Shown: positions 22,092 to 29,210 of the stretch, one piece after another
Numbering within the stretch: the first letter of the stretch is position 1
Layout of the letters: every line of letters starts with the position of its first letter
DNA from: a virus
Reading direction: 5' to 3' (one strand)
Length of the DNA stretch: 29,335 bases
Virus record (IMG/VR): IMGVR_UViG_3300021091_006069
Span: 1-29,335 of that record
Translations under genes and position numbers: made by a program
The notes under the pieces: model-generated
Told to the model about the DNA's origin: nothing
Database searches by the model: none
The model's input: the letters and a program-made list of their open reading frames with translations, nothing else

Positions 22092-22099
22092 TATTTATT
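22092..22099 (-). promoter_or_regulatory. Late-type promoter AATAAATA for phoH
   Basis: On the minus strand TAAATA ends seven bases before the phoH ATG at 22084. The spacing equals that at 13894 and 15900. Confidence 0.55.
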
Positions 22100-22135
22100 C
22101 TTTACTTTTTCAATCTATACAATATATTTTTTTAT

Positions 22136-22879
22136 ATGAACGACGTTAGCATTTATTTAAGCGATGATATGATTTTTTATACAATAGAGGGTGAGGGGAG
22201 GTATGTGGGTTATCCGTCTATCTTTATGAGACTCTCTATGTGTAATCTTACCTGTATAGGATTTAAAAGCGAGGATGCGCCTTATGGTTGCGATAGTTAT
22301 GTAAGCTGGTCGGTCAAGAATAAGCACACAATAGAGAGTCTTTATAAGATATTTGTAGATAAAGGTTATATTGAACATCTCCGCAAGGGAGCTATATTAA
22401 AACTAACTGGAGGCGAACCCTTAATTCAACAAAAACAATTGTTGGCATTTATTAGATATTTCGCGGTGAAGGAAGAGTTTGTTCCTAATATTGATTTTGA
22501 GACGAACGGCACTCTAATGCCTGACTCAGACTGGCATCTTGTATTTAATGCTACGTTTACTGTTTCTCCTAAGCTAAGTAATAACGGAGACCCGGAAGAG
22601 AAGCGGTACAAGCCTGAAGTGTTATCATACTACCAGGGTATTAATTCGTGTTTTAAGTTTGTAGTACGAGGAGATCGGGATATCGAGGAGATTAAAGAAA
22701 AGTACATGAACAAGGAGATTGGCATTACTAGAAATCAAATATGGCTAATGCCTTGCTGCGGGTCACGCCAAGAGCAAAATGAGGTCGCTGGTAGTGTGGC
22801 TGAGTATTGTAAGCTGTTGGGTGTTAAGTTTTCACCTAGACTCCACTTAATGATTTGGGACAAGGCCTTAAAAGTTTAA
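22136..22879 (+). CDS. queE: 7-carboxy-7-deazaguanine synthase QueE (radical SAM)
   Basis: QueE converts 6-carboxy-tetrahydropterin to 7-carboxy-7-deazaguanine using S-adenosylmethionine and a 4Fe-4S cluster. I chose ATG 22136 (247 residues), since the longer frame adds a Phe-rich stretch that is the antisense of the phoH start. Diagnostic parts are FYTIEGEGRYVGYPSIFMRL (14-33), the cluster cysteines C36 and C40 in MCNLTCIGF with a third candidate C52 in PYGCDSY (CX3CX11C rather than CX3CX2C), KLTGGEPLIQQ at about 90-100, and NIDFETNGTL at about 120. It follows phoH divergently after 51 bases and precedes the superoxide dismutase gene, whose promoter overlaps its stop. Confidence 0.92.
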   Translation: MNDVSIYLSDDMIFYTIEGEGRYVGYPSIFMRLSMCNLTCIGFKSEDAPYGCDSYVSWSVKNKHTIESLYKIFVDKGYIEHLRKGAILKLTGGEPLIQQKQLLAFIRYFAVKEEFVPNIDFETNGTLMPDSDWHLVFNATFTVSPKLSNNGDPEEKRYKPEVLSYYQGINSCFKFVVRGDRDIEEIKEKYMNKEIGITRNQIWLMPCCGSRQEQNEVAGSVAEYCKLLGVKFSPRLHLMIWDKALKV

Positions 22880-22885
22880 TAAATA
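22878..22885 (+). promoter_or_regulatory. Late promoter AATAAATA for the superoxide dismutase gene
   Basis: TAAATA overlaps the queE stop and ends six bases before the GTG start at 22892. The SOD gene therefore has its own late promoter, separate from queE. Confidence 0.6.
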
Positions 22886-22891
22886 TATATT

Positions 22892-23515
22892 GTGAGTAAA
22901 TTTAATAACATATATAATCTAGTATTAGAAGGTAGTGATTTAGCTTACAAACCGGTGCCACTGCCATATAAATTTAATGATTTAGAACCGTTCATAGATG
23001 AAGAGACTATGAGTCTCCATTATAATAAGCACTATAAGGGGTATATAAAAAAACTTAACAATGAGATATCGGGATCAACTCCTATTGTACAAGTTATAGA
23101 AAATATTAAAAAATATTCTGATAAAGTAAGAAACAACGCGGGTGGTTACTACAACCATACGCTATTTTGGTCGTATATGACACCGCGCGCCACCTCCCCC
23201 TCTGATGAATTAGTAAAGGCAATTAGCTCTAAATTCACCTCACTCAAAAACTTTAGGGAGAAGTTTATTGAAAGTGCCTTAAGTTTATTTGGTTCTGGGT
23301 GGTGTTGGGTGGTAAAGAAAAATAACAAACTTGAGTTAGTACATACCTCTAATCAAGATAACCCGTTAATGACTAGGCAGGGTAAACCTATATTAGGTAT
23401 AGACGTATGGGAGCATGCGTATTATAAAAAATACGGGCCTGATAGAGAGAGATATATTGAAAACTTTTTTAAAGTTATTAATTGGAATAATGTAAGCAAT
23501 AACTTTATTAGTTGA
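22892..23515 (+). CDS. sod: Fe/Mn superoxide dismutase with N-terminal targeting-like extension
   Basis: The enzyme dismutates superoxide to oxygen and peroxide. It has 207 residues. All four metal ligands are visible: H43 in SLHYNKHY, H89 in YYNHTLFW, and D171 and H175 in GIDVWEHAYY; FGSGWCWVV at 133-141 is the family core. I cannot tell iron from manganese. Bacterial enzymes begin about at the LPY of PVPLPYKFNDLEPFID; here 20 residues precede it: MSKFNNIYNLVLEGSDLAYK. No later start codon is available in that stretch, so the extension is real if the gene is translated from GTG 22892. It resembles T4 capsid-targeting peptides with a VLE|G cleavage site, which would leave a normal-length enzyme. 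A late promoter is six bases away. Confidence 0.92.
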   Translation: MSKFNNIYNLVLEGSDLAYKPVPLPYKFNDLEPFIDEETMSLHYNKHYKGYIKKLNNEISGSTPIVQVIENIKKYSDKVRNNAGGYYNHTLFWSYMTPRATSPSDELVKAISSKFTSLKNFREKFIESALSLFGSGWCWVVKKNNKLELVHTSNQDNPLMTRQGKPILGIDVWEHAYYKKYGPDRERYIENFFKVINWNNVSNNFIS

Positions 23516-23545
23516 TTATAAAATTTATTTGTCTAACTAATAGTA

Positions 23546-24289
23546 ATGCGAATTGCAATTTCAGGTTCACAATGTTTGGGAAAGACAACACTCTGCAATG
23601 ATATCCTTGACACGTGGAAGACCTACAAGAAGGGCCCCGCATCTTTTAAACAACTAATTAAAGATAATAACATACCGCTTAATAAGGAAGTAACTAAAAA
23701 TGGACAACAGCAAATTCTCCAAGCTCAATATAAAGACGTCAGAAATTTTAAATCGGGCGATAAGGTTATTTTCGACCGGTGTCCTCTTGACAATATTGTG
23801 TACTCTCTTTGGTCTTTTGATAAAGGCAAATCTGATATTGATGAGAATTTTATTAAGGATTCTATAGAGATAGTAAAAGAGGCGATGAGATATATTGATG
23901 TCGTTTTTTTTATTCCCATTACCAAAGCCTCTCCCATACAACTCGAGGCACGGATCATGCGAGAAATAGATGAAGAATATATTACTGAAATAGACCATCT
24001 ATTTAAAGCGATATCGTACCAGCATGGGAGAAATGAATGCTCCTTTTTCCATAAGGGTGATTCGCCGCCCATTATCGAAATATTTGGATCAAGACAAGAG
24101 AGAATTGAGCTTCTTAAATATTATCTCAACACTGACGGTGATTTGGTGGAGACACAAAGCTCGGTGTTAGATTTAGAAAATTTACACGCGGCTGAGCAAC
24201 TTCTGAGAGAACAAAAAGAGGCGTTTGTTGAAGAAAACAAACTAGATTTAATTAAAAAAGGTATTATAACTAACAAATATACTAAATAA
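23546..24289 (+). CDS. P-loop NTPase, nucleotide/NadR-like kinase (AAA_28 type)
   Basis: The product has 247 residues. It starts directly with a P-loop strand MRIAISGSQCLGKTTLCNDI (GSQCLGKTT 7-15), then has KVIFDRCPLDNIVYSLWSF (about 73-91), where DRCP resembles the DRxP/DRS nucleoside-binding motif of kinases, then VVFFIPITKASPIQLEARIM with a lid-like Arg region. This layout matches P-loop proteins annotated as NadR/Ttd14-type kinases or phage AAA ATPases. The C-terminal 60 residues are charged and helical. A nucleotide or coenzyme substrate is likely but not identifiable. It follows SOD by 30 bases without a late promoter of its own. Confidence 0.75.
   Translation: MRIAISGSQCLGKTTLCNDILDTWKTYKKGPASFKQLIKDNNIPLNKEVTKNGQQQILQAQYKDVRNFKSGDKVIFDRCPLDNIVYSLWSFDKGKSDIDENFIKDSIEIVKEAMRYIDVVFFIPITKASPIQLEARIMREIDEEYITEIDHLFKAISYQHGRNECSFFHKGDSPPIIEIFGSRQERIELLKYYLNTDGDLVETQSSVLDLENLHAAEQLLREQKEAFVEENKLDLIKKGIITNKYTK
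24281..24288 (+). promoter_or_regulatory. Late promoter ACTAAATA for the gene at 24294
   Basis: It overlaps the preceding stop. The TAAATA core ends five bases before GTG 24294. Confidence 0.6.
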
Positions 24290-24293
24290 TTAT

Positions 24294-24500
24294 GTGAGTT
24301 ATAATAACGAAGTAAATTTAATTTTGGAAAAGTTTAGTAGGGTTAAACTTAGCGAGGACGACGCCCCTTCACTCGGCTTCGAATTATCAGACCGTTTTAT
24401 AAATGAGTTTAGGAGAAAGTTGACTCGCCTTAGAAACTCGGGTATGTCTAAAAAACAAGCACTACGAAAAATCTACACTGCCTTACAATCTCACGTTTAG
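24294..24500 (+). CDS. Small late protein, 68 residues, ILE-type N-terminus
   Basis: GTG 24294 is the start consistent with the late promoter five bases before. The protein opens MSYNNEVNLILEKFSRVKLS, with ILE as a possible prohead-protease site, then has an acidic stretch (EDDAPS) and a basic, helical C-terminal half (FINEFRRKLTRLRNSGMSKK) that could bind DNA. The arrangement of cleavable start plus basic domain is like T4 internal proteins. No family is recognised. It ends convergently on the fibre-like gene, with stops overlapping by four bases. Confidence 0.65.
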   Translation: MSYNNEVNLILEKFSRVKLSEDDAPSLGFELSDRFINEFRRKLTRLRNSGMSKKQALRKIYTALQSHV

Positions 24501-25198
24501 TTGACTGTAAAGGTTTTTAGTATTTTTAGCGTGAACTTGGTATCGCCTAAATTTGTTTGACGGGTAAATACTGTTGCCTGCAAATTATCGCCAATAAGTC
24601 CAATATTGCGCACTGCGCAAGTTGTTGACAGGACGGGGAGAGTCCCGTTTAATAACGTCTCTGAGAAGGTAAAATCGCACGGTTGTATCTCTTCAACCTC
24701 TAAACCATCTGGTAGTTCTTTGAGGAAAGTGCCCGCAGCGCTAACGCTGCCAGAGGGCCACACTATATCTATATAATCTTCATATATAGACGGGTATGCA
24801 CTAATTAGCGCTGCAGTTGCTGCAGGTATGCGAGTATTAATTATGTCTAAAAACTCAGGCGAGCCTGATGCATAGAAACCGCTGGTTATAAGACCGTTTG
24901 TTGTGGTAAACTTATTGTAATAGTCGGTTTCTAGCGTGAGCCCTATTGCACCATCTGATTCAAATTTGGAACCGGATATACTACCTGTAACTATAGTACC
25001 CACCCGCAAGCTGTCTCCGGTAAGTGTGCCTGTATAAGAGCCGCCACCGCTTAAACCCAGTTTAATAACACTAACATTTGCCCAGTCAATTATTTGGGTA
25101 CCAATTTTATTTTGTACTATTAAATAATTGCCGTCAAAAATATTTTGAGCTTCCGGTAAATTGCTGATATTGACTATATTTGTCTGATTAGTTGACAT
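24497..25198 (-). CDS. Putative tail-fibre or virion structural protein
   Basis: The product has 233 residues with a fibre-like composition: abundant Gly, Ser, Thr and Ile, few charged residues, and short alternating strands (LGLSGGGSYTGTLTGDSLRV, then GTIVTGSISGSKF). The beginning STNQTNIVNISNLPEAQ and then YLIVQNKIGTQIIDWANV is reminiscent of N-terminal regions of T4-like fibre or collar-type proteins. The C-terminal part (about 150-233) looks like a beta domain. There is no enzyme motif. Two TAAATA elements precede it, so it is late. Which virion part it forms is unknown; whisker, fibre and baseplate-decoration roles are all possible. Confidence 0.6.
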   Translation of the reverse strand: MSTNQTNIVNISNLPEAQNIFDGNYLIVQNKIGTQIIDWANVSVIKLGLSGGGSYTGTLTGDSLRVGTIVTGSISGSKFESDGAIGLTLETDYYNKFTTTNGLITSGFYASGSPEFLDIINTRIPAATAALISAYPSIYEDYIDIVWPSGSVSAAGTFLKELPDGLEVEEIQPCDFTFSETLLNGTLPVLSTTCAVRNIGLIGDNLQATVFTRQTNLGDTKFTLKILKTFTVN

Positions 25199-25205
25199 CT
25201 TAAAG

Positions 25206-25225
25206 TATTTACATTATTATTTATA
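25206..25225 (-). promoter_or_regulatory. Tandem late promoters for the fibre-like gene
   Basis: On the minus strand a perfect TATAAATA (25225-25218) is followed by a second TAAATA (25211-25206). The latter ends seven bases before the ATG at 25198. The perfect consensus and duplication suggest strong late expression. Confidence 0.65.
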
Positions 25226-25233
25226 GCTACAAC

Positions 25234-26076
25234 ATGAAAAAGACAGGTGTCGGTGTAATAACATGCAATAGACCGGTTTTTTTAAAAAAACTTATTAATT
25301 CGTTAATACAGTGTAAAAATAGTATAAATGAGCTTGTTGTGGTAAACGATGGTGACACGATTACAAACTATGATTTGTCGTCAGGCGAGTGGATTAATAA
25401 CGAGGTTAATTTGGGTGTGGGTAAGTCCAAGAACAGAGCATTAAATTATCTTTATGACAAGGGGTGCGATTATTTCTTTCTTATAGAAGATGACATCTTT
25501 ATTGAGAGCCCGAATGTATTTTGTGAATATATTAAGGCAAGCAGGGTGTCGGGTATACAACACTTTAATTATGGTCCCGGGTCACCGTTTAATAGAAAAC
25601 AAACTATTAAGGACGTTGATCTTAATAACAGACATTTACTCGATAACAGCTCATCACCCGCACCAAAACTAATAGTAGATTACAGTAATGACTGTAAGGT
25701 CGCTTTGTATGAGCACGTAGCTGGGTGTTTTTCATTTTTTACTAGGAAGGCAATAAGCGAAGTAGGCTTCTTTGACGAGCAGTATACAAACGCGTGGGAA
25801 CATGTAGACCACACTTTTAGGATTATTAATGCAAACATGCACCCGCCTTTTTGGTGGTTTGCGGACATCAGCAATAGTGATAGTATGATAAGGGTACATC
25901 CCGACGCAATTGCTAACAGCTCAATTTCTAAAAACCAACAAAAATGGATGGAGAACGTACAGCGGGGTAGAGAGATATACTTTAGAAAGCACGGCATTTA
26001 TCCAAATCAAACTAAACACGTAGATGAGTTAGACGTCGTTGATCTTCTTAAGAAAATAAAAATTAAACATGGTTGA
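25234..26076 (+). CDS. Glycosyltransferase family 2-like, 280 residues
   Basis: A GT-A fold enzyme is indicated by the first strand MKKTGVGVITCNRPVFLKKL (TCNRP is the GT2 opening), ELVVVNDGDT, then GVGKSKNRALNYLYDKGCDY and FFLIEDDIFIE, where EDD is the DxD-type site at about 86-88. The later AGCFSFFTRKAISEVGFFDE, and then WEHVDHTFRI, matches the conserved GT2 region that closes over the acceptor. No membrane segments are present. It heads a run of five glycosyltransferase-type genes and overlaps the next start by eight bases. Acceptor unknown. It starts 36 bases from the divergent fibre-like gene, so both may share the intergenic region. Confidence 0.8.
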   Translation: MKKTGVGVITCNRPVFLKKLINSLIQCKNSINELVVVNDGDTITNYDLSSGEWINNEVNLGVGKSKNRALNYLYDKGCDYFFLIEDDIFIESPNVFCEYIKASRVSGIQHFNYGPGSPFNRKQTIKDVDLNNRHLLDNSSSPAPKLIVDYSNDCKVALYEHVAGCFSFFTRKAISEVGFFDEQYTNAWEHVDHTFRIINANMHPPFWWFADISNSDSMIRVHPDAIANSSISKNQQKWMENVQRGREIYFRKHGIYPNQTKHVDELDVVDLLKKIKIKHG

Positions 26077-26800
26077 CATTACCCTAATATCATGTTCTTA
26101 TAACACACCACAAGTGACCTTAACAATGTTAAGGTCATTCTTTGCACACCACACACATATTCCCGTTTTGATATCGGAAAATTCATCCGACGACCGCACA
26201 TTGAAGTTATTAGAGCTGCACAACATACCGTTTATTATTAATAAAAACGGCCTTCACATTAGGAGCATTGATCCGCTGCTCGAACGCGTGCGAACGAGCT
26301 ATGCTTTACTCGTTGATACAGATATTATTTTTCTTAAAAATTGTAACGATGTTTTTGAGGATTTTAAGCGTTATAACTTGGCGTTACTGGGTGAAATCTG
26401 CGGTGATAGGGGAGGTAAGAAGATACATAATAGAGTGCATCCATGGTTTTGTTTTATAGATGTTAATAAAATTAAAAATAATAATATTACTTTTTTTAAC
26501 CCCCAAAAACACAATCGCAAAGATGGAAAGCTATACGACGTAGGTTGTACGTTTTTTAGTGATATTCTGGACTGCAAGTTGAAAATTGGTGATATTAACT
26601 TGGAGAATGATTACTTTAAACATTATGAAGGGATGTCGTGGAGAACTGAGAGATACGGTGAGTGTGCAGGAGATATCGATCTAGATCATACTGCTACTCA
26701 TAATAATAGATATTTATATGAATGCGGCTTGCGAGTGTGGGATTCATATCTTCCTGAAATATCTAAATATGAAAATGTGGTTATACCGCGTAACCTATAA
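26069..26800 (+). CDS. Glycosyltransferase family 2-like, 243 residues
   Basis: The product begins MVDITLISCSYNTPQVTLTM, typical of GT2, followed by VLISENSSDDRTL (first Asp motif at about 36-41) and YALLVDTDIIFLKN, where DTD at about 85-87 binds metal and nucleotide sugar. A later region (LYDVGCTFFSDIL) and the Trp/Arg-rich YEGMSWRTERYGE may form the acceptor side. It starts within the last eight bases of the preceding gene, so the pair is coupled. The substrates are unknown. A gap of about 100 bases follows, with no clear promoter. Confidence 0.8.
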   Translation: MVDITLISCSYNTPQVTLTMLRSFFAHHTHIPVLISENSSDDRTLKLLELHNIPFIINKNGLHIRSIDPLLERVRTSYALLVDTDIIFLKNCNDVFEDFKRYNLALLGEICGDRGGKKIHNRVHPWFCFIDVNKIKNNNITFFNPQKHNRKDGKLYDVGCTFFSDILDCKLKIGDINLENDYFKHYEGMSWRTERYGECAGDIDLDHTATHNNRYLYECGLRVWDSYLPEISKYENVVIPRNL

Positions 26801-26903
26801 TAGTTGCATAATAGTTTGCGGTAAATCAATAGTATAAAAGCCCCCGTATAGGTGGTTTATCGGTATTTAGATGATAGTAAGATGTAGAGGGTTGAGTGAG
26901 AAT

Positions 26904-27575
26904 ATGAAAGATTTAAATCTATTAATAAAATTTCCAACCAGAAGTAGACCGGAAAAGTTTTTTGCTGTATTAGATGTATACTACAGCTTTCTTCTATCTA
27001 ATAATGTTAGATTTCTAATATCCTGCGACTATGATGACGCAACCATGAACAATGAATCGGTTAAGTCTAGACTCAAAACCTACCCAAATCTTGATGTATT
27101 CTTCAGCCACAACACATCAAAAATTCAAGCGGTAAATGCAGATATGACCGGTATGTCGTTTGACATCTTATTGCTCGCGTCTGATGATATGATACCCGTC
27201 AAGCGAGGTTATGATGTTTACATTAAAAATATATTTAAATACACCTTCGACGGTGACACCGATAACGTTGCGTGGTTTAACGACGGGTTTCAAGGTCAGA
27301 GATTAAACACTTTATCTATACTAGGTAAAAAGTTTTATGAACGGTTTGGCTATATTTATAATCCCGACTACGAATCGCTCTATTGTGATGCGGAGTTTAC
27401 TTGTATAATTAAACAGCTTAACAGGTATGTATATTCCGACATGGTCATAATAAAGCACCAACAGTATTCAATAATAAACGAAAAACCAGATGATCTCTAT
27501 ATTCGAAACGATCGATTGGAACGCAAAGACCGAGAAACCTTTCTTAAAAGAAGCGCTGCTAATTTTTTTCTATAA
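26904..27575 (+). CDS. GT-A type glycosyltransferase, 223 residues
   Basis: I prefer ATG 26904 over 26871: GAGTGAG precedes it as a possible ribosome site, and MKDLNLLIKFPTRSRPEKFF is a typical compact start. The core motifs are RFLISCDYDDATM (about 28-40) and DILLLASDDMIPVKRGYD, where SDD at about 96-98 takes the DxD place. The ending YSIINEKPDDLYIRNDRLER is basic and acidic mixed. Proteins starting 'LLIKFPTRSRP' are found in phage and bacterial sugar-transfer clusters; I recall no defined sugar. It follows a gap of about 100 bases (26801-26903) holding AT-rich sequence and no gene. Confidence 0.7.
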   Translation: MKDLNLLIKFPTRSRPEKFFAVLDVYYSFLLSNNVRFLISCDYDDATMNNESVKSRLKTYPNLDVFFSHNTSKIQAVNADMTGMSFDILLLASDDMIPVKRGYDVYIKNIFKYTFDGDTDNVAWFNDGFQGQRLNTLSILGKKFYERFGYIYNPDYESLYCDAEFTCIIKQLNRYVYSDMVIIKHQQYSIINEKPDDLYIRNDRLERKDRETFLKRSAANFFL

Positions 27576-27580
27576 TATAA

Positions 27581-28306
27581 ATGGCTAAGAAAATATTAAT
27601 ATCGTTCGCTACTAATCCAAAGTGGTATAGAGCGCAGCATTTGTTAAACAATAGTGCAAAAGACGCCGGCTTTGATGGGTTTATTAGCTACACCGATAAA
27701 AATATGGTTTTGGGGTTCGCAGACAAATATAATGATGTATCCACTACGAGGGGGTATGGGTTCTGGCAATGGAAGCCTATTATTATTTTAGATGCTTTAA
27801 ATATGCTTAACGATGGCGATATAGTAGGTTATGTTGATAGCGGTAACATAATAGTTAGCAGTCTTAAGTATATTTTTGATGAGTGCGACAAACAGGAGAT
27901 AGTTCTTTTCGATAATAGAGATGGAAATTTTCGAAAAGATACTCATAAAAATAGAGAATGGACAAAGCGCGATTGCTTTGTCCTCATGGGCTGCGATACA
28001 GAAGAATTTTATAATGCCCCACAAGTAGATGCTTCATATCAGTTTTACAAAAAAACACCAAAAACAATTAAGTTTTTAGAGAAGTATTTAGAATTTTGTT
28101 CTAATGATAATATAATTTCGGATTTGCCTAATATAACGATGCCTAATTTGCCTGAGTTTAAAGATCATAGACACGATCAATCCATACTGTCGTTACTAGC
28201 CGCGAAGCATAAGATAACACTTTTTCCTGAACCCTCAGAATGGGGTAATTATCTCACCGACAGACCTTACGCGCAATTATTTTTACATCACAGAGGAACA
28301 ATGTGA
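27581..28306 (+). CDS. Glycosyltransferase-like protein, 241 residues
   Basis: The protein begins MAKKILISFATNPKWYRAQH and contains TTRGYGFWQWKPIIILDALN and GDIVGYVDSGN, a combination seen in sugar-transfer proteins of capsule and LPS clusters (a polar 'RGxGxWxWKP' helix followed by a DxG/DSG acidic site). Later parts include VLMGCDTEEFYN and HRHDQSILSLLA. The sequence has the size and strand pattern of a GT-A domain, but the family number is not certain. It starts five bases after the previous stop, and its last codons overlap the following GTG start. Confidence 0.65.
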   Translation: MAKKILISFATNPKWYRAQHLLNNSAKDAGFDGFISYTDKNMVLGFADKYNDVSTTRGYGFWQWKPIIILDALNMLNDGDIVGYVDSGNIIVSSLKYIFDECDKQEIVLFDNRDGNFRKDTHKNREWTKRDCFVLMGCDTEEFYNAPQVDASYQFYKKTPKTIKFLEKYLEFCSNDNIISDLPNITMPNLPEFKDHRHDQSILSLLAAKHKITLFPEPSEWGNYLTDRPYAQLFLHHRGTM

Positions 28307-29148
28307 AATTTCTAATTATACAAGAAAACGGCCGGCATGAGATAAGCAGGCATCTTAGAGAATGTAACAGCATGCAGCGGGCTCTTGTTGAGTGTGGGGT
28401 TGAGTGTGACGTGTGGGGGCTCGGTCATGAAAATTATAATACCACACCCCGCTATAACGACTATGATGTAATCATAAATCTTGAGAATTATGATACAGGT
28501 TGGATGCCTACTTTATCCGATATTACTAAACCTTTAAAATTTCTATGGTCTATCGACAGCCATGTTAGAGGTTATAATTATTATAGAGAGGTGTTTAGAG
28601 CGGGCAGATATAATTACATCTTACAAGCCACCAAAGATTATTTAGATAAAGATAGCCTCTGGTTTCCAAATTGTTATGATTCTGAATTTATAAAACCTAT
28701 AGCCGTAGAGAAGAAATATTTTGTTGGTTTTTGTGGAAATTATGTTAATCGTAAACCGTATTTTGATTATTTAAATTCATATATATCTTTGAAATTAGAT
28801 ATAGATGTAAGAGGTATTGATATGATTACAGCCATAAATTCTTATCACATACAGTTTAATAAGAATATTGCTAATGATATTAATTACAGAAATTTTGAAA
28901 CAATGGGCTGCTGCACTGCACTATTGACCAACTATAATTCGCAGTATGATGAGCTAGGGTTCAAAGAAAATGAGAATGTGTTTTATTACAGATCTATTAA
29001 GGAGGCTGTTGATATTCTTAATCGCTTGAAGTTAGATGGTTTGAAAGTCCAGCGAGTTGCAAAATCTGGGTACGAATTTGTGCTCGCAAAACATACATTT
29101 AAAAACAGAGCTAAAAGCTTATTAAAATTTATAACCACCAAAATATGA
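28303..29148 (+). CDS. GT-B type glycosyltransferase (PF13524-like), 281 residues
   Basis: The start is GTG 28303, overlapping the previous stop as ATGTGA and preceded by GAGGA, one of the few Shine-Dalgarno-like sites here. The N-terminus MKFLIIQENGRHEISRHLRE is a GT-B first strand. NYNTTPRYNDYDVIINLENY and LKFLWSIDSHVRG are typical of the acceptor domain. The C-terminal part has VGFCGNYVNRKPY, INYRNFETMGCCTALLTNYN (the Glu-containing nucleotide-sugar helix) and YEFVLAKHTFKNRAKSLLKF, the ending of group 1 'glycosyl transferases 1_2' proteins such as CgeB. It closes the five-gene sugar-transfer run. Confidence 0.75.
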   Translation: MKFLIIQENGRHEISRHLRECNSMQRALVECGVECDVWGLGHENYNTTPRYNDYDVIINLENYDTGWMPTLSDITKPLKFLWSIDSHVRGYNYYREVFRAGRYNYILQATKDYLDKDSLWFPNCYDSEFIKPIAVEKKYFVGFCGNYVNRKPYFDYLNSYISLKLDIDVRGIDMITAINSYHIQFNKNIANDINYRNFETMGCCTALLTNYNSQYDELGFKENENVFYYRSIKEAVDILNRLKLDGLKVQRVAKSGYEFVLAKHTFKNRAKSLLKFITTKI

Positions 29149-29210
29149 TAATTATAATGGTTATAAAATAGTTGAACTGCGGGTAAATTTCTTTATATTA
29201 TATATATAAT

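Noticed and set aside
22043-22135. Upstream extension of queE with a Phe-rich stretch as a membrane anchor
   Set aside because: It overlaps the phoH start on the other strand; the Phe-rich peptide comes from the A/T-rich spacer, and ATG 22136 starts the conserved region at the proper distance.
28303-28330. MKFLIIQE at the start of a GT-B glycosyltransferase looks like the tagged N-termini
   Set aside because: It is the ordinary first beta strand of a GT-B fold, has no late promoter, and lies in a sugar-transfer operon.
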